In this document: one piece after another, positions 1 through 8,051 of the stretch
Numbering within the stretch: position 1 is the first letter of the stretch
Layout: every line of letters begins with the position of its first letter
DNA from: Palsa-1392 sp963819975
GTDB taxonomy: Bacteria; Verrucomicrobiota; Verrucomicrobiia; Chthoniobacterales; UBA10450
DNA length: 64,000 nucleotides
Direction of reading: 5' to 3'
NCBI GenBank assembly: GCA_963819975.1
Contig: CAWFYE010000002.1
Span: 186,001-250,000 of the forward strand
Position numbers and translations under genes: made by a program
Notes under the pieces: model-generated
The model's input: the letters and a program-made list of their open reading frames with translations, nothing else
The model's database searches: none
What the model was told of the DNA's origin: nothing

Positions 1-1
1 C

Positions 2-1249
2 ATCAACCGCTACATCTGGAACGCCTACTTTGAGCGGCGTGGAATCGCAGTCCCGAAGTTACTTCGCGATCTCGTCGCGACCCTGATCTTTCTCATCGCT
101 CTCATGTTGGTCCTCAGCGTGGGTTATCACGCCGAGACGCAACTGAAAGGACTTCTCGCCGGCTCGGGCGTGCTCGCCATCATTCTGGGCTTCGCGGCCC
201 AGAACCTCCTCAGCAGCGTCATCGCCGGTCTCTCGCTGCAAATTCAACGACCCTACAAAGTCGGCGACTGGCTCAAGATAGACGACACCTATGGCGAGGT
301 GATGGAAATCCGCTGGGGCGCGACCCGCCTGCGAACGAACGACGCAATTACCCTGCACATTCCGAATAACCAGATGATCAAGCAGACGATCGTGAATCTC
401 AGTTACCCTAACCGCATCCATTCCATGCGTTTGTACATGGGCGCGGAGTATGGAGCGGCGCCCAATCGGGTGAAGGAGGCTCTCCTCCGCGCCACGATTC
501 AGGTCCCGGGAGTGGAAAGGCATCCGCCGCCGCAGGTTTTCGTGAGCGAGTACGGGGAATCGGCCATCATTTACCAGATCAAGTTTACGATGTCGACGCA
601 CAGCGGCTATTTCGAAGCCCGCGACGCCATATACTCCAACGCCTGGTACATCTTCCGCCGACGGAAGATCACGATCCCGTTCCCCATTCGAACCCTTGAG
701 ATTAACCGTCGCAAAACAAGCACGCCGCAGCAGGAGCATCAACAGACCAAGGCAATCCTCGAAGGCGACGCCCTCTTCGATTGCCTGACCAGCGATCAAC
801 TCGACCATCTGATTGACGGCTCGCGCCGGGTACACTTCGGACGCGGGGAACGAATCATCGAGGAGGGAGCGGAGGGCGCTTCGATGTTTGTCCTGCTCCA
901 GGGCGAGGCGGCGGTTTCCATTACACAGAACGGGGCCATGGTCCGGGTCGGCTCGCTCCGGATGGGCGACTGCTTTGGCGAAATGTCGCTTCTGACCGGG
1001 GAGAAAAGGACCGCAATGGTGCGCGCGGAACAGGATTGCGAAGTCATTGAAATCTCCAAGCCAGCGATGGCGGCGGTGCTGCACGACGCACCGGACGTCG
1101 TGACGAAACTGAGCGAACTGCTCGCGGCCCGGAAGATGGAAACCGAAGGCGTGCTGAAAGATGCGGCCCAGGGTTTCGTGCAGGAAAAGAAGGAGCAGGA
1201 GTATCGCGCTAATTTCCTCCGCCGGCTGCGCTCGGTCTTCGAATTGTAG
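2..1249 (+). CDS. MscS-type channel with C-terminal cyclic-nucleotide-binding domain (5' partial)
   Basis: The frame is open to the left edge, so the N-terminal membrane helices are missing; 415 residues are visible. The first ~60 residues include a hydrophobic helix and a Gly/Ala-rich pore helix of the MscS TM3 type (GSGVLAIILGFAAQNLLSSV), followed by the MscS beta domain (DWLKIDDTYGEV). From about residue 256 to the end lies a cyclic-nucleotide-binding fold with a phosphate-binding cassette (GDCFGEMSLLTGEKRTAMVR). This order matches the bacterial cyclic-nucleotide-gated (bCNG) branch of the MscS superfamily, inner-membrane channels gated by a nucleotide rather than mainly by tension. The ligand cannot be told from sequence. 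The next gene, a proton pyrophosphatase, is 173 bases downstream on the same strand. Confidence 0.9.
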   Translation: MNRYIWNAYFERRGIAVPKLLRDLVATLIFLIALMLVLSVGYHAETQLKGLLAGSGVLAIILGFAAQNLLSSVIAGLSLQIQRPYKVGDWLKIDDTYGEVMEIRWGATRLRTNDAITLHIPNNQMIKQTIVNLSYPNRIHSMRLYMGAEYGAAPNRVKEALLRATIQVPGVERHPPPQVFVSEYGESAIIYQIKFTMSTHSGYFEARDAIYSNAWYIFRRRKITIPFPIRTLEINRRKTSTPQQEHQQTKAILEGDALFDCLTSDQLDHLIDGSRRVHFGRGERIIEEGAEGASMFVLLQGEAAVSITQNGAMVRVGSLRMGDCFGEMSLLTGEKRTAMVRAEQDCEVIEISKPAMAAVLHDAPDVVTKLSELLAARKMETEGVLKDAAQGFVQEKKEQEYRANFLRRLRSVFEL

Positions 1250-1366
1250 GCGGCTCCGATTCCCCGTGGGGCGGACTTGCGCCTCGATTTTCACAAAAAA
1301 GCAGGCCCCGTAGAAGATCTTGGCACAAAGGCCTCTCCGACGCTCGCTGCAGCGCGGACAAACCGG

Positions 1367-1394
1367 TTGCCACAAAGGCAAATCCCTCTAATGT
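1367..1394 (+). promoter_or_regulatory. candidate sigma70-type promoter for hppA
   Basis: TTGCCA (1367-1372) and TAATGT (1389-1394) are separated by 16 bases and lie about 30 bases upstream of the hppA ATG, inside the 173-base gap after the channel gene. The match is by eye only and the -10 box is imperfect. The rest of the gap shows no gene. Confidence 0.3.
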
Positions 1395-1422
1395 CCTGCC
1401 TTCCTCCCTCCGGGACCCATTT

Positions 1423-3498
1423 ATGACTCTATTAGCCTTATCTTTTCTCTCCTCCGGCATCACCCTTTCGATGCTCTGTGCGGCCGCCGGGCTCGTCTTC
1501 GCTTTCTTTCTCATCTTCGCGGTCATTAAGGCCTCGCCCGGTAATGCCCGCATGCAGGAGATCGCCGGCGCCATCCAGGAAGGCGCCAAGGCTTATCTCA
1601 ATCGCCAGGTCATCACGATCAGTTCGATCGCGGTCGTCATTTTCCTGCTCCTCTTTTTCTTCAAGGATCATCCGACCGCGATTGGTTTCCTGGTCGGCGC
1701 AGCCTGCTCGCTCGCGGCTGGTTTTATTGGAATGCGGATCGCCGTTCTTGCCAATACCCGCACTACTCAGGCGGCCACGAAATCGCGCACCGCCGCGATG
1801 CGGATCGCCTTCAACGGCGGCGCCGTCACCGGCTTGCTCGTCGTCGGTCTCGCCCTCCTCTCGGTCGGAATCTTCTACACGGTTGCGGGCAAGATGATCG
1901 GTCATGAGCCCGCCGTGCGCAGCCTCATCGGCCTTGCTCTGGGCGCCAGTTTGATCAGCGTCTTTGCGCGACTGGGCGGCGGCATTTACACCAAGGCGGC
2001 CGACGTCGGTGCGGATCTGGTCGGCAAAATCGAGAACACCCTTGACGAAGACGATCCGCGCAATCCGGCGACGATCGCCGACAACGTGGGCGACAACGTG
2101 GGCGATTGCGCCGGGATGGCGGCAGACGTTTTCGAGACCTACGCCGTCAGCTTGATCGGTGCCATTCTCGTCGGTGCCTTGACCCTCGTGAATGTTCCGG
2201 CGGCGATCGTCTATCCGTTCGTCCTTGGCGGCATCTCGGTCCTCGGCGCGATCTGCGGCATCCTTTTTGTCAATGTCAGCGGCGGAAAGCCGGGCAATAC
2301 CCTGATGGGTGGAGTCATGACCAGCGCGGTCGTCTCGGCCGTCCTTTTCTGGCCCGCGACCCATTATCTTTTTCCGGACGGCGTTATCATTGCCGACGCC
2401 TTGCGCACGCCTAACGATCTTTATTTTGCCTCCCTCGTCGGCCTGCTCATGACCGGGATCGTCGTCATCATCACTAATTACTACACCTCGATGGCCTACG
2501 GTCCCGTGCGCAAGATCGCCAAGGCCTCGGAAACCGGGCACGCGACCAACATCATCGCCGGGCTCGCCATCGGCCAGCACGCGACGGCCTTGCCGGTCGG
2601 GTTTATCGGTCTCGCCATTCTTTTCAGCTTTCATTTCGCCGGTCTTTACGGGATCGCGATCGCGGTCATGAGCATGCTCTCGATGGCCGGCATCATTATT
2701 TCGCTCGATGCTTTTGGTCCGATAACCGACAACGCCGGCGGCATCGCCGTCATGAGCGATCTGCCGAAGGAAGTGCGCGGTGTGACTGACGATCTCGACG
2801 CGGTCGGCAACACGATGAAAGCTGTGACCAAGGGTTACGCCATCGCTTCTGCCGGGCTCGCGGCGCTCGTCTTGTTTGGCTCTTATGTGGAGGAATTGCG
2901 CGCCCATTTTGTGGCGGCAGGCCGGGCTTTTAATTTCCAGTTCTCGCTTACCGAACCCAAGGTGATCATCGGACTCTTCATTGGCGGATTGCTCCCTTTC
3001 ATTTTTACTGCTTTTAGCATGGATGCGGTCGGCAAGGCGGCCGGCGCGGTCGTGCGCGAAGTGCGCCGGCAGCTCAGCGCCAAGCCGGGCATTCTGCGGG
3101 GCGAAGACAAACCCGATTACGGTGTTTGCGTCGACATTGTAACCAAGGCGGCTTTGCGCGAGATGATCATTCCGGCTCTTCTACCAGTCGTGTTCGTCGT
3201 CGCGGTCGCGGTCATCCCGCAACTCGGCCCCGTCGTCCTTGGCGGGTTGCTCGTCGGCACGATCGTGACCGGTTTGTTCGTCGCCATCGCGATGACCTCC
3301 AGCGGAGGGGCGTGGGACAACGCGAAGAAATTTATCGAAGAAGGCAACCTCGGCGGCAAAGGCTCCTTTGCTCACGCCGCCTCGGTCACTGGTGACACAG
3401 TCGGCGATCCCTATAAGGATACCGCCGGTCCGGCGATCAATCCCATGATCAAAGTGGTCAACATCGTAGCCATTCTCATCATCCCGATTTTCTTCTAG
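1423..3498 (+). CDS. hppA: K+-independent proton-translocating membrane pyrophosphatase
   Basis: This 691-residue multi-helix membrane protein couples PPi hydrolysis to H+ export from the cytoplasm. Family signatures are present: the substrate loop DVGADLVGK (residues 194-202), the acidic motif DNVGDNVGDCAGMAADVFET, and the C-terminal GDTVGDPYKDTAGPAINPM. At the site that separates potassium-dependent from independent enzymes the sequence reads GNTMKAVTKG, with Lys466 and Thr469, the K+-independent pattern. Length is normal for the family. The ATG at 1423 begins a hydrophobic N-terminus. It probably supplies proton-motive force or scavenges PPi under low energy. Confidence 0.97.
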   Translation: MTLLALSFLSSGITLSMLCAAAGLVFAFFLIFAVIKASPGNARMQEIAGAIQEGAKAYLNRQVITISSIAVVIFLLLFFFKDHPTAIGFLVGAACSLAAGFIGMRIAVLANTRTTQAATKSRTAAMRIAFNGGAVTGLLVVGLALLSVGIFYTVAGKMIGHEPAVRSLIGLALGASLISVFARLGGGIYTKAADVGADLVGKIENTLDEDDPRNPATIADNVGDNVGDCAGMAADVFETYAVSLIGAILVGALTLVNVPAAIVYPFVLGGISVLGAICGILFVNVSGGKPGNTLMGGVMTSAVVSAVLFWPATHYLFPDGVIIADALRTPNDLYFASLVGLLMTGIVVIITNYYTSMAYGPVRKIAKASETGHATNIIAGLAIGQHATALPVGFIGLAILFSFHFAGLYGIAIAVMSMLSMAGIIISLDAFGPITDNAGGIAVMSDLPKEVRGVTDDLDAVGNTMKAVTKGYAIASAGLAALVLFGSYVEELRAHFVAAGRAFNFQFSLTEPKVIIGLFIGGLLPFIFTAFSMDAVGKAAGAVVREVRRQLSAKPGILRGEDKPDYGVCVDIVTKAALREMIIPALLPVVFVVAVAVIPQLGPVVLGGLLVGTIVTGLFVAIAMTSSGGAWDNAKKFIEEGNLGGKGSFAHAASVTGDTVGDPYKDTAGPAINPMIKVVNIVAILIIPIFF

Positions 3499-3524
3499 GT
3501 TCCTGCCTAACGAGGAGAACAATC

Positions 3525-3884
3525 ATGGAAACTCCCGACTTTCAGCTCGTTCCCGAGCCGCAGCGCGCGACGCCCGCGGTGGCCGATCCGGGCGCAAGCC
3601 CTTTTCGAACCGTGGTGGATCCACAGATGCGCCAGCAACTGCGGCGGGCACTCATCGAATTGATCGATAACCACGACGAATCGCTCGCGGCGCATTATTC
3701 CAACGGCAAACTGGCGCTCGAATCCTACAAGGAATACATCGAAGTTTTTGCCCGCAGTTTGAAGGAGACAATGGAAAGCCGGGAAGGTGTTTCCTATTTG
3801 CTGCGCGCGGTCGGATTCGATGTCTCGCCAGAAGAAGTCAACCTCCGTCCGGAGCTGCGCTGGAAATCTGCCTCGCGCCCCTAA
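3525..3884 (+). CDS. small conserved-looking cytoplasmic protein, function unknown
   Basis: A 119-residue protein with no signal peptide or membrane segment; I do not recognise the family. A good ribosome binding site (GAGGAG at 3511-3516) precedes the ATG. The N-terminus is proline-rich and probably disordered; residues 30-105 look helical and charged. The stop codon TAA (3882-3884) lies inside a copy of the CCTAACGA word, and another copy (3506-3513) overlaps the ribosome binding site. It follows hppA by 26 bases and precedes a receiver-domain protein, so it may be co-transcribed with either. Coding potential is supported by the binding site and clean frame only. Confidence 0.75.
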   Translation: METPDFQLVPEPQRATPAVADPGASPFRTVVDPQMRQQLRRALIELIDNHDESLAAHYSNGKLALESYKEYIEVFARSLKETMESREGVSYLLRAVGFDVSPEEVNLRPELRWKSASRP

Positions 3885-3891
3885 CGAAATT

Positions 3892-3945
3892 TGTGGAGGC
3901 GACCGTGTCGGCCACCAATCCGCCGGGTGGGCACGCCACCGGCAA
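3892..3945 (+). repeat. diverged copy of the GGCGGCCGTGTCGG repeat family
   Basis: The stretch between the 119-residue gene and the receiver/MBL gene resembles two other intergenic elements here (7106-7183 and 56586-56648). The left end reads GTGGAGGCGACCGTGTCGG and the right end GGGTGGGCACGCCACC. It is the least conserved of the three copies. Confidence 0.45.
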
Positions 3946-3999
3946 GCAATTCCAGCTTGTTTCCCGCGTCCTTCTGTGAAGAATCGGCCTCGATACCAA

Positions 4000-5316
4000 A
4001 TGGCTACCGTCCTCCTGATTGAAGATGACGCCGAAAGTCGGCGCTCGACCGCGGAACTTTTCGCGCGCGAGAAATGGAATATTCTCGAAGCAGGCGACGG
4101 TGAAGCCGGGATCAGCCTGGCCTTGGAAAAGCGACCGGAACTGATCCTCTGCGATCTGCTCATGCCAAAAGCGAACGGCTTTCAGGTCTGCCGCGCCATT
4201 CGCCAGCAATTGCTGCGGAGCAAGATCATCATCGTCTCGGGGCGCGATTACGGGGTCGATCGGACGAGCGCGATCGAAGCCGGCGCCGACGAATACGTGG
4301 TCAAACCGATGTCCTGGGAGAAACTCTCCGCAGTCGTCGATCGAATCATGCCCGGAGCCGCCGCCAGCCCGCCGACCGGCCCTTTGCCGGAATTTACGCC
4401 CCCTTCCACCCGCTTGCGGTTTTGGGGCGTGCGCGGTTCCATTCCAGTCCCGGGATCATCGACCGTCGGCTACGGCGGGAACACCAGTTGCGTGGAGGTG
4501 CGGGCCGACGGTGAGATCATCATCCTCGATGCCGGCTCCGGCATGCGTGAGCTGGGCATTGCTTTGGAACAGGAGTTCGGCAGCCGGCCGATCAAGCTGA
4601 CGCTATTGATTTCGCACACGCACTGGGATCACATCCAAGGTTTGCCTTTTTTCCTACCCGCCTACAACGAAAAGAACTCACTCCGTCTCCTCGGCTACGA
4701 AGGAGCGCGCGCCGGTCTGGCCACAATTCTGGCCGGTCAGATGGAGACTTCGGTTTTCCCCGTCAGTCTGCGCGATATGCCGAGCGCGATCGAGATCGAG
4801 GAGTTGCGGGATATGGAATTCAAGATTGGCAAGGTGCGGGTCGAGGCGCGCTTTGTGAATCATCCCGGGATCTGTGTCGGCTATCGGCTCTCCACGTCCA
4901 ATGGATCGATCGCCTATCTTCCCGATAACGAGCCCTACGACATCCTCAAAAGCAGTCTCGCGGACCGGAGTGAGGCCGAGCGCGAGAAAGCCCAAGCCTA
5001 TGCCGCCGCCGCCCGTGCCAAACTGGTTGATTTTCTCCGCGACGTGGACGTCCTGATTATCGACTCCCAATACACCGACGATGAATATGAGAAGAAAGCC
5101 GGCTGGGGGCACGGCTCTCTTAGCAGCGTCGTCTCGCTCGCGCTCGACGCCCACGCGCACAAGCTTTTTCTCTTTCATCATGACCCGTCACGCGATGACA
5201 AGGCGGTTGACGCCATGGTGGAGTCGGCCCGTATGCTCGTCCTGGAAAGCGGCAAACCGATGGAAGTCGACGCCGCCCGCGAGGGTGCCGAAGTCTGGTT
5301 AGGCGCGAGAGTTTAG
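4000..5316 (+). CDS. response-regulator receiver fused to metallo-beta-lactamase-fold hydrolase
   Basis: The 438-residue protein starts at the ATG at 4000, where the receiver domain begins (MATVLLIEDD); the open frame extends upstream only through repeat-like DNA. Residues 1-120 form a receiver domain with acidic pair Glu8/Asp9-Asp10, phosphoacceptor Asp52 (LILCDLLMPK), the conserved Ser (IIVSG) and the Lys of YVVKPM. From about residue 135 a metallo-beta-lactamase fold follows (RFWGVRGSIPVPG, GGNTSC, metal motif HTHWDH at 206-211, later HHDPSRDD), of the RNase Z-like branch. A phosphorylation-controlled hydrolase, perhaps acting on a nucleotide or other phosphodiester, is plausible; the substrate is not evident. 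No partner histidine kinase is in the window. Confidence 0.9.
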   Translation: MATVLLIEDDAESRRSTAELFAREKWNILEAGDGEAGISLALEKRPELILCDLLMPKANGFQVCRAIRQQLLRSKIIIVSGRDYGVDRTSAIEAGADEYVVKPMSWEKLSAVVDRIMPGAAASPPTGPLPEFTPPSTRLRFWGVRGSIPVPGSSTVGYGGNTSCVEVRADGEIIILDAGSGMRELGIALEQEFGSRPIKLTLLISHTHWDHIQGLPFFLPAYNEKNSLRLLGYEGARAGLATILAGQMETSVFPVSLRDMPSAIEIEELRDMEFKIGKVRVEARFVNHPGICVGYRLSTSNGSIAYLPDNEPYDILKSSLADRSEAEREKAQAYAAAARAKLVDFLRDVDVLIIDSQYTDDEYEKKAGWGHGSLSSVVSLALDAHAHKLFLFHHDPSRDDKAVDAMVESARMLVLESGKPMEVDAAREGAEVWLGARV

Positions 5317-5357
5317 AGATCCGAACGCAGCGGAGGAATTCGAAGCCTTTTAGCCCC

Positions 5358-5885
5358 TTAGCCGCTCAGAGCGCTAGTAAAACGGACCAACTCCGCTGCG
5401 ACCTGCTCGATGCGTTGCGAAATCTTTTCATCAATCACTTTCTCCTCATCGAACGCGTCGCTCGTCGCAAAAACAAAGCGCGGAATGATCACGCAACGAA
5501 AATCCAGCATTAGGCTATTGGCATAAGCCATGACAGACATATAACTGCTCGTCCCACCAGCCGCGCAGAGAAAGCCGACGATCTTGTCATCCCACGCGCC
5601 ACCGGTCAGTTCGATCATGTTCTTGGCCGAAGCGCTCACGTCGTAATTGTAAACCGGCGCCGCCACGATTATGCCGTCAGCCTCTGCAACTGCCTTGCTC
5701 AGGGTTTTTGCCGAGGGATGCGCGTAGCAGGCGTGAGCGTCGCATAACGGGAGATCCAGTTCCGCCAAGTCCAGCCACCTGCAGTCAGTCGCCTTTTCCC
5801 GCAGATAGTGAAACGCAAGCAGTCCCATCTTGCGGCTCTTACTGGCCGGATTGCCACTGGTGCTGACGACAAGATATTTTGGCAT
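5358..5885 (-). CDS. NAD(P)H-dependent FMN reductase-like flavodoxin-fold protein
   Basis: A 175-residue protein starting at the ATG at 5883-5885, where the first beta strand (MPKYLVVSTSGNPASKSR) carries the FMN-phosphate loop typical of NADPH-dependent FMN reductases. PVYNYDVSASAKNMIEL and FLCAAGGTSS are further family motifs. The reading frame continues upstream but overlaps corA, so the internal ATG is preferred. It probably reduces FMN or a quinone-like substrate with NAD(P)H in the cytosol. It follows corA by 92 bases on the same strand; a shared transcript is possible. Confidence 0.85.
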   Translation of the reverse strand: MPKYLVVSTSGNPASKSRKMGLLAFHYLREKATDCRWLDLAELDLPLCDAHACYAHPSAKTLSKAVAEADGIIVAAPVYNYDVSASAKNMIELTGGAWDDKIVGFLCAAGGTSSYMSVMAYANSLMLDFRCVIIPRFVFATSDAFDEEKVIDEKISQRIEQVAAELVRFTSALSG

Positions 5886-5977
5886 GGAGCGAAGAAGATG
5901 GCACAACCAGCTTCCCTCCGCGACTCGCCGTGGCGTCGATGAATCGCCTAACGAATTGCGATTGCCCCGAATCTCAA

Positions 5978-7036
5978 TTAGAGCCAGCGTCGAATCTTGA
6001 AATAGACCAATTGCCCGATCGCAATCAACAGCATCGTCCCGATGCATACATAGTAACCATAAGGTCGGGATAACTCCGGCATGTGCTGGAAGTTCATCCC
6101 ATAAACGCCGGCAATGAAGGTAAGCGGGATAAATATGGCCGAAATAACAGTTAGAATGCGCATGATCTCATTGGTGCGCAGGCCGATGCTGGAGATATGA
6201 ATTTCAGTCAGCCCTGAGAGGACGTCCCGGTAACTTTCCACGACATCCATCAGTTGTACGCTGTGATCATAGCAGTCGCGCAAATAAACCTTTGTTTCGG
6301 GGCGGATGAAGCCGGGATCTTCGTGCAGCAGCAGGTTGGTCACATCACGCAGCGGCCAGACCATTCTTCTGATCTGGGTCAGTGTCCTCTTATATTCATG
6401 CAGGCTGCCGACTGGACGGACGAGTGGGTTATCGACCAGCTCGTCCTCAATCGCGTCGATCTCGACCCCGATTGATTCCAGGACTGGAAAATAATGATCG
6501 ATGATCGAGTCGAGCAAAGCATAGGCCAGGTAGTCAGCGGCCGCTTTGCGGATCCGACCCTTACCGCTCCGGATGCGGGCTCGGACCGGCTCGAAAACAT
6601 CGCGTTCCGGTTCCTCCTGCAGGGTAATGAGAAAGGTCTTACCGAGGAACATGCTAACCTGTTCCGAGCTTATCTCATTGTCTTTGTCGAGATAGATCAT
6701 CTTTGAGACGATAAAGAGATAGTCTTCATATTGTTCGACCTTGGGGCGCTGGTTAGTATCAACAACGTCCTCCAGTGCAAGCGGGTGGAGATTAAAGCGT
6801 TCTCCAAGGATGCGCAGGACGCTGAGATCGCCCAGACCGTCGATGTTGATCCAAGTCACGAGCTCATTGTTGAGATGAAGGAGGAGTTCGTCGCACTCGA
6901 CGTCTTTGCGTTCCTCGAGGCAGTCGGGCCCGTATTCGATCAGGGTAATAATCGGCGCCGCCTTCGGCGCGTCCTGAGAAAGCTTGAGCAGTCCAGGCGC
7001 TTCGCCCGGCACCACCTGGCGTCGTCTTTTAAACAT
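5978..7036 (-). CDS. corA: CorA-family Mg2+/Co2+ transporter
   Basis: A 352-residue divalent-cation channel of the inner membrane. It has the long soluble N-terminal funnel domain, a coiled region, and two C-terminal helices. The selectivity-filter motif GMN is at residues 313-315 in YGMNFQHMPEL, which closes the first helix; the protein ends in basic residues (KIRRWL), as is usual. Length is normal. The start at 7036 gives a basic N-terminus (MFKRRRQ). Upstream lies a repeat element and the gatB remnant, so it probably has its own promoter. Confidence 0.95.
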   Translation of the reverse strand: MFKRRRQVVPGEAPGLLKLSQDAPKAAPIITLIEYGPDCLEERKDVECDELLLHLNNELVTWINIDGLGDLSVLRILGERFNLHPLALEDVVDTNQRPKVEQYEDYLFIVSKMIYLDKDNEISSEQVSMFLGKTFLITLQEEPERDVFEPVRARIRSGKGRIRKAAADYLAYALLDSIIDHYFPVLESIGVEIDAIEDELVDNPLVRPVGSLHEYKRTLTQIRRMVWPLRDVTNLLLHEDPGFIRPETKVYLRDCYDHSVQLMDVVESYRDVLSGLTEIHISSIGLRTNEIMRILTVISAIFIPLTFIAGVYGMNFQHMPELSRPYGYYVCIGTMLLIAIGQLVYFKIRRWL

Positions 7037-7105
7037 TCCGCTATCGTGCGCCCGTCACCCCTCGCAGCGCAAGCGGAAGGTGTAGGGCGGCCATGTTGGC
7101 CGCAG

Positions 7106-7183
7106 TGTAGAGGCGGCCGTGTCGGTCGCTGGGTGGAGGGGTCGCGACGGTTTATTCCCATGCGGGCGACCCGCCCGCCGCTA
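7106..7183. repeat. GGCGGCCGTGTCGG repeat element between corA and the gatB remnant
   Basis: The left end reads TGTAGAGGCGGCCGTGTCGG and the right end GCGGGCGACCCGCCCGCC followed by GCTA. Similar ends flank 56586-56648 and, less well, 3892-3945. No gene is seen in it. It abuts the native stop of the gatB remnant. Confidence 0.6.
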
Positions 7184-7916
7184 AACCTTCAGCTTACGCT
7201 TGAGGATCTAGCCGACCAGACTTGGATTCGCTTTGCCTCGCGACAATTTCATCACCCGGCCTTTGAGGAAGTTAAGCGAAGCCGCATGGCCGGCGCGGCA
7301 ATCCGCCACTGGTTTCGGTTGGGCTGCGATCACCTGATCGCAAAGTGCCTCGATTGCCGCGCTGTCGCTCAACTGCGCGACGCCTTTCTGCTGCACGATC
7401 GCTTTCGCCGGTTGGCCGCTGGTAAACATCTCGGCGAAAACTTCCTTCCCTTGCCGGTTGCTGATTTTTCCCTCGTCGATCAACTTGACCAGTTGATCGA
7501 GCGCGTCCGGCGCAAGTGGGCATTCGGACCAGACGCACTTCTTTCTCCGGATCTGTGAGGTTCTTCTGCGCATCCTTCGGATAAGCAAAAATGTGGAGCG
7601 GGACACCTCCATTCGCGCAGAGCGGAGTCTCGTATTGCGAGATCTGGTGGTTCTTCGGCATGTCCGGATAGGAATAATTTTTCCGAGCGAACCGGCAGAT
7701 CGCCGCGATTTCGCAACCGAGCATGAGGCCAGTCAACGTCGTTAGGCGGAGTGCCTGCTGATTCATCACCGGCAGGGTGCCCGGAAGGCCGAGACAGGTC
7801 GGGCAGGTGAGCGAATTGGGTTCCGCCGCAAACTCAACCGCGCACCTGCAAAACATCTTCGAGCGCGTCTTGAGCTGGACATGCACCTCGCGGCCGATGC
7901 TGGTCACGTAATTCAT
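7181..7916 (-). pseudogene. gatB: decayed Asp/Glu-tRNA amidotransferase subunit B
   Basis: Two parts of GatB survive in different frames. From 7916 the N-terminal part reads through REVHVQLKTRSKMFC, CPTCLGLPGTLPV and RKNYSYPDMPKNHQISQY to about 7535. Reading then resumes in another frame with the C-terminal YqeY-like domain (DALDQLVKLIDEGKIS to GKANPSLVG). Roughly half of a normal ~480-residue GatB, including most of the catalytic core, is absent. A TAG at 7208-7210 cuts the second part; read through it, the frame gives ILKRKLKV and a natural stop at 7181-7183. Intact GatB makes Asn-tRNA or Gln-tRNA by transamidation. An intact copy elsewhere, or use of AsnRS/GlnRS, would be needed. An assembly collapse is possible but would not explain the extra TAG. 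Confidence 0.88.
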
Positions 7917-7964
7917 GCTTCGGACGAGTTTCGCACGACGGCCATAAAGGTCACAGAGGAAGGA

Positions 7965-8027
7965 CTAGAGTTCGAACTCTTCATCAAGTTGTCCGTCGAT
8001 GATTCCCTTGATCGCATTCTCACTCAT
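7965..8027 (-). CDS. 20-codon open frame with strong ribosome binding site, upstream of gatB remnant
   Basis: ATG at 8025-8027 follows a GGAGG by about 8 bases and opens 20 codons (MSENAIKGIIDGQLDEEFEL) ending in TAG at 7965-7967. It is in the same frame as the gatB remnant 111 bases downstream. It may be a separate leader or small protein, or the decayed real N-terminus of the broken gene. I do not recognise the peptide. Confidence 0.35.
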   Translation of the reverse strand: MSENAIKGIIDGQLDEEFEL

Positions 8028-8051
8028 TCCTTTGTTTCCTCCGTGGCAAGC

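Noticed and set aside
59..1381. Long minus-strand open frame over the channel gene
   Set aside because: It is the antisense of the cyclic-nucleotide-gated channel, with arginine/histidine-rich composition typical of shadow frames in high-GC DNA.
7181..8027. Reassignment of TAG (amber) as a sense codon to rescue gatB
   Set aside because: TAG ends many intact genes here (hppA, ABC exporter, pilB copy 2, pilC, panB), and the gatB remnant also has a deletion and frame change.
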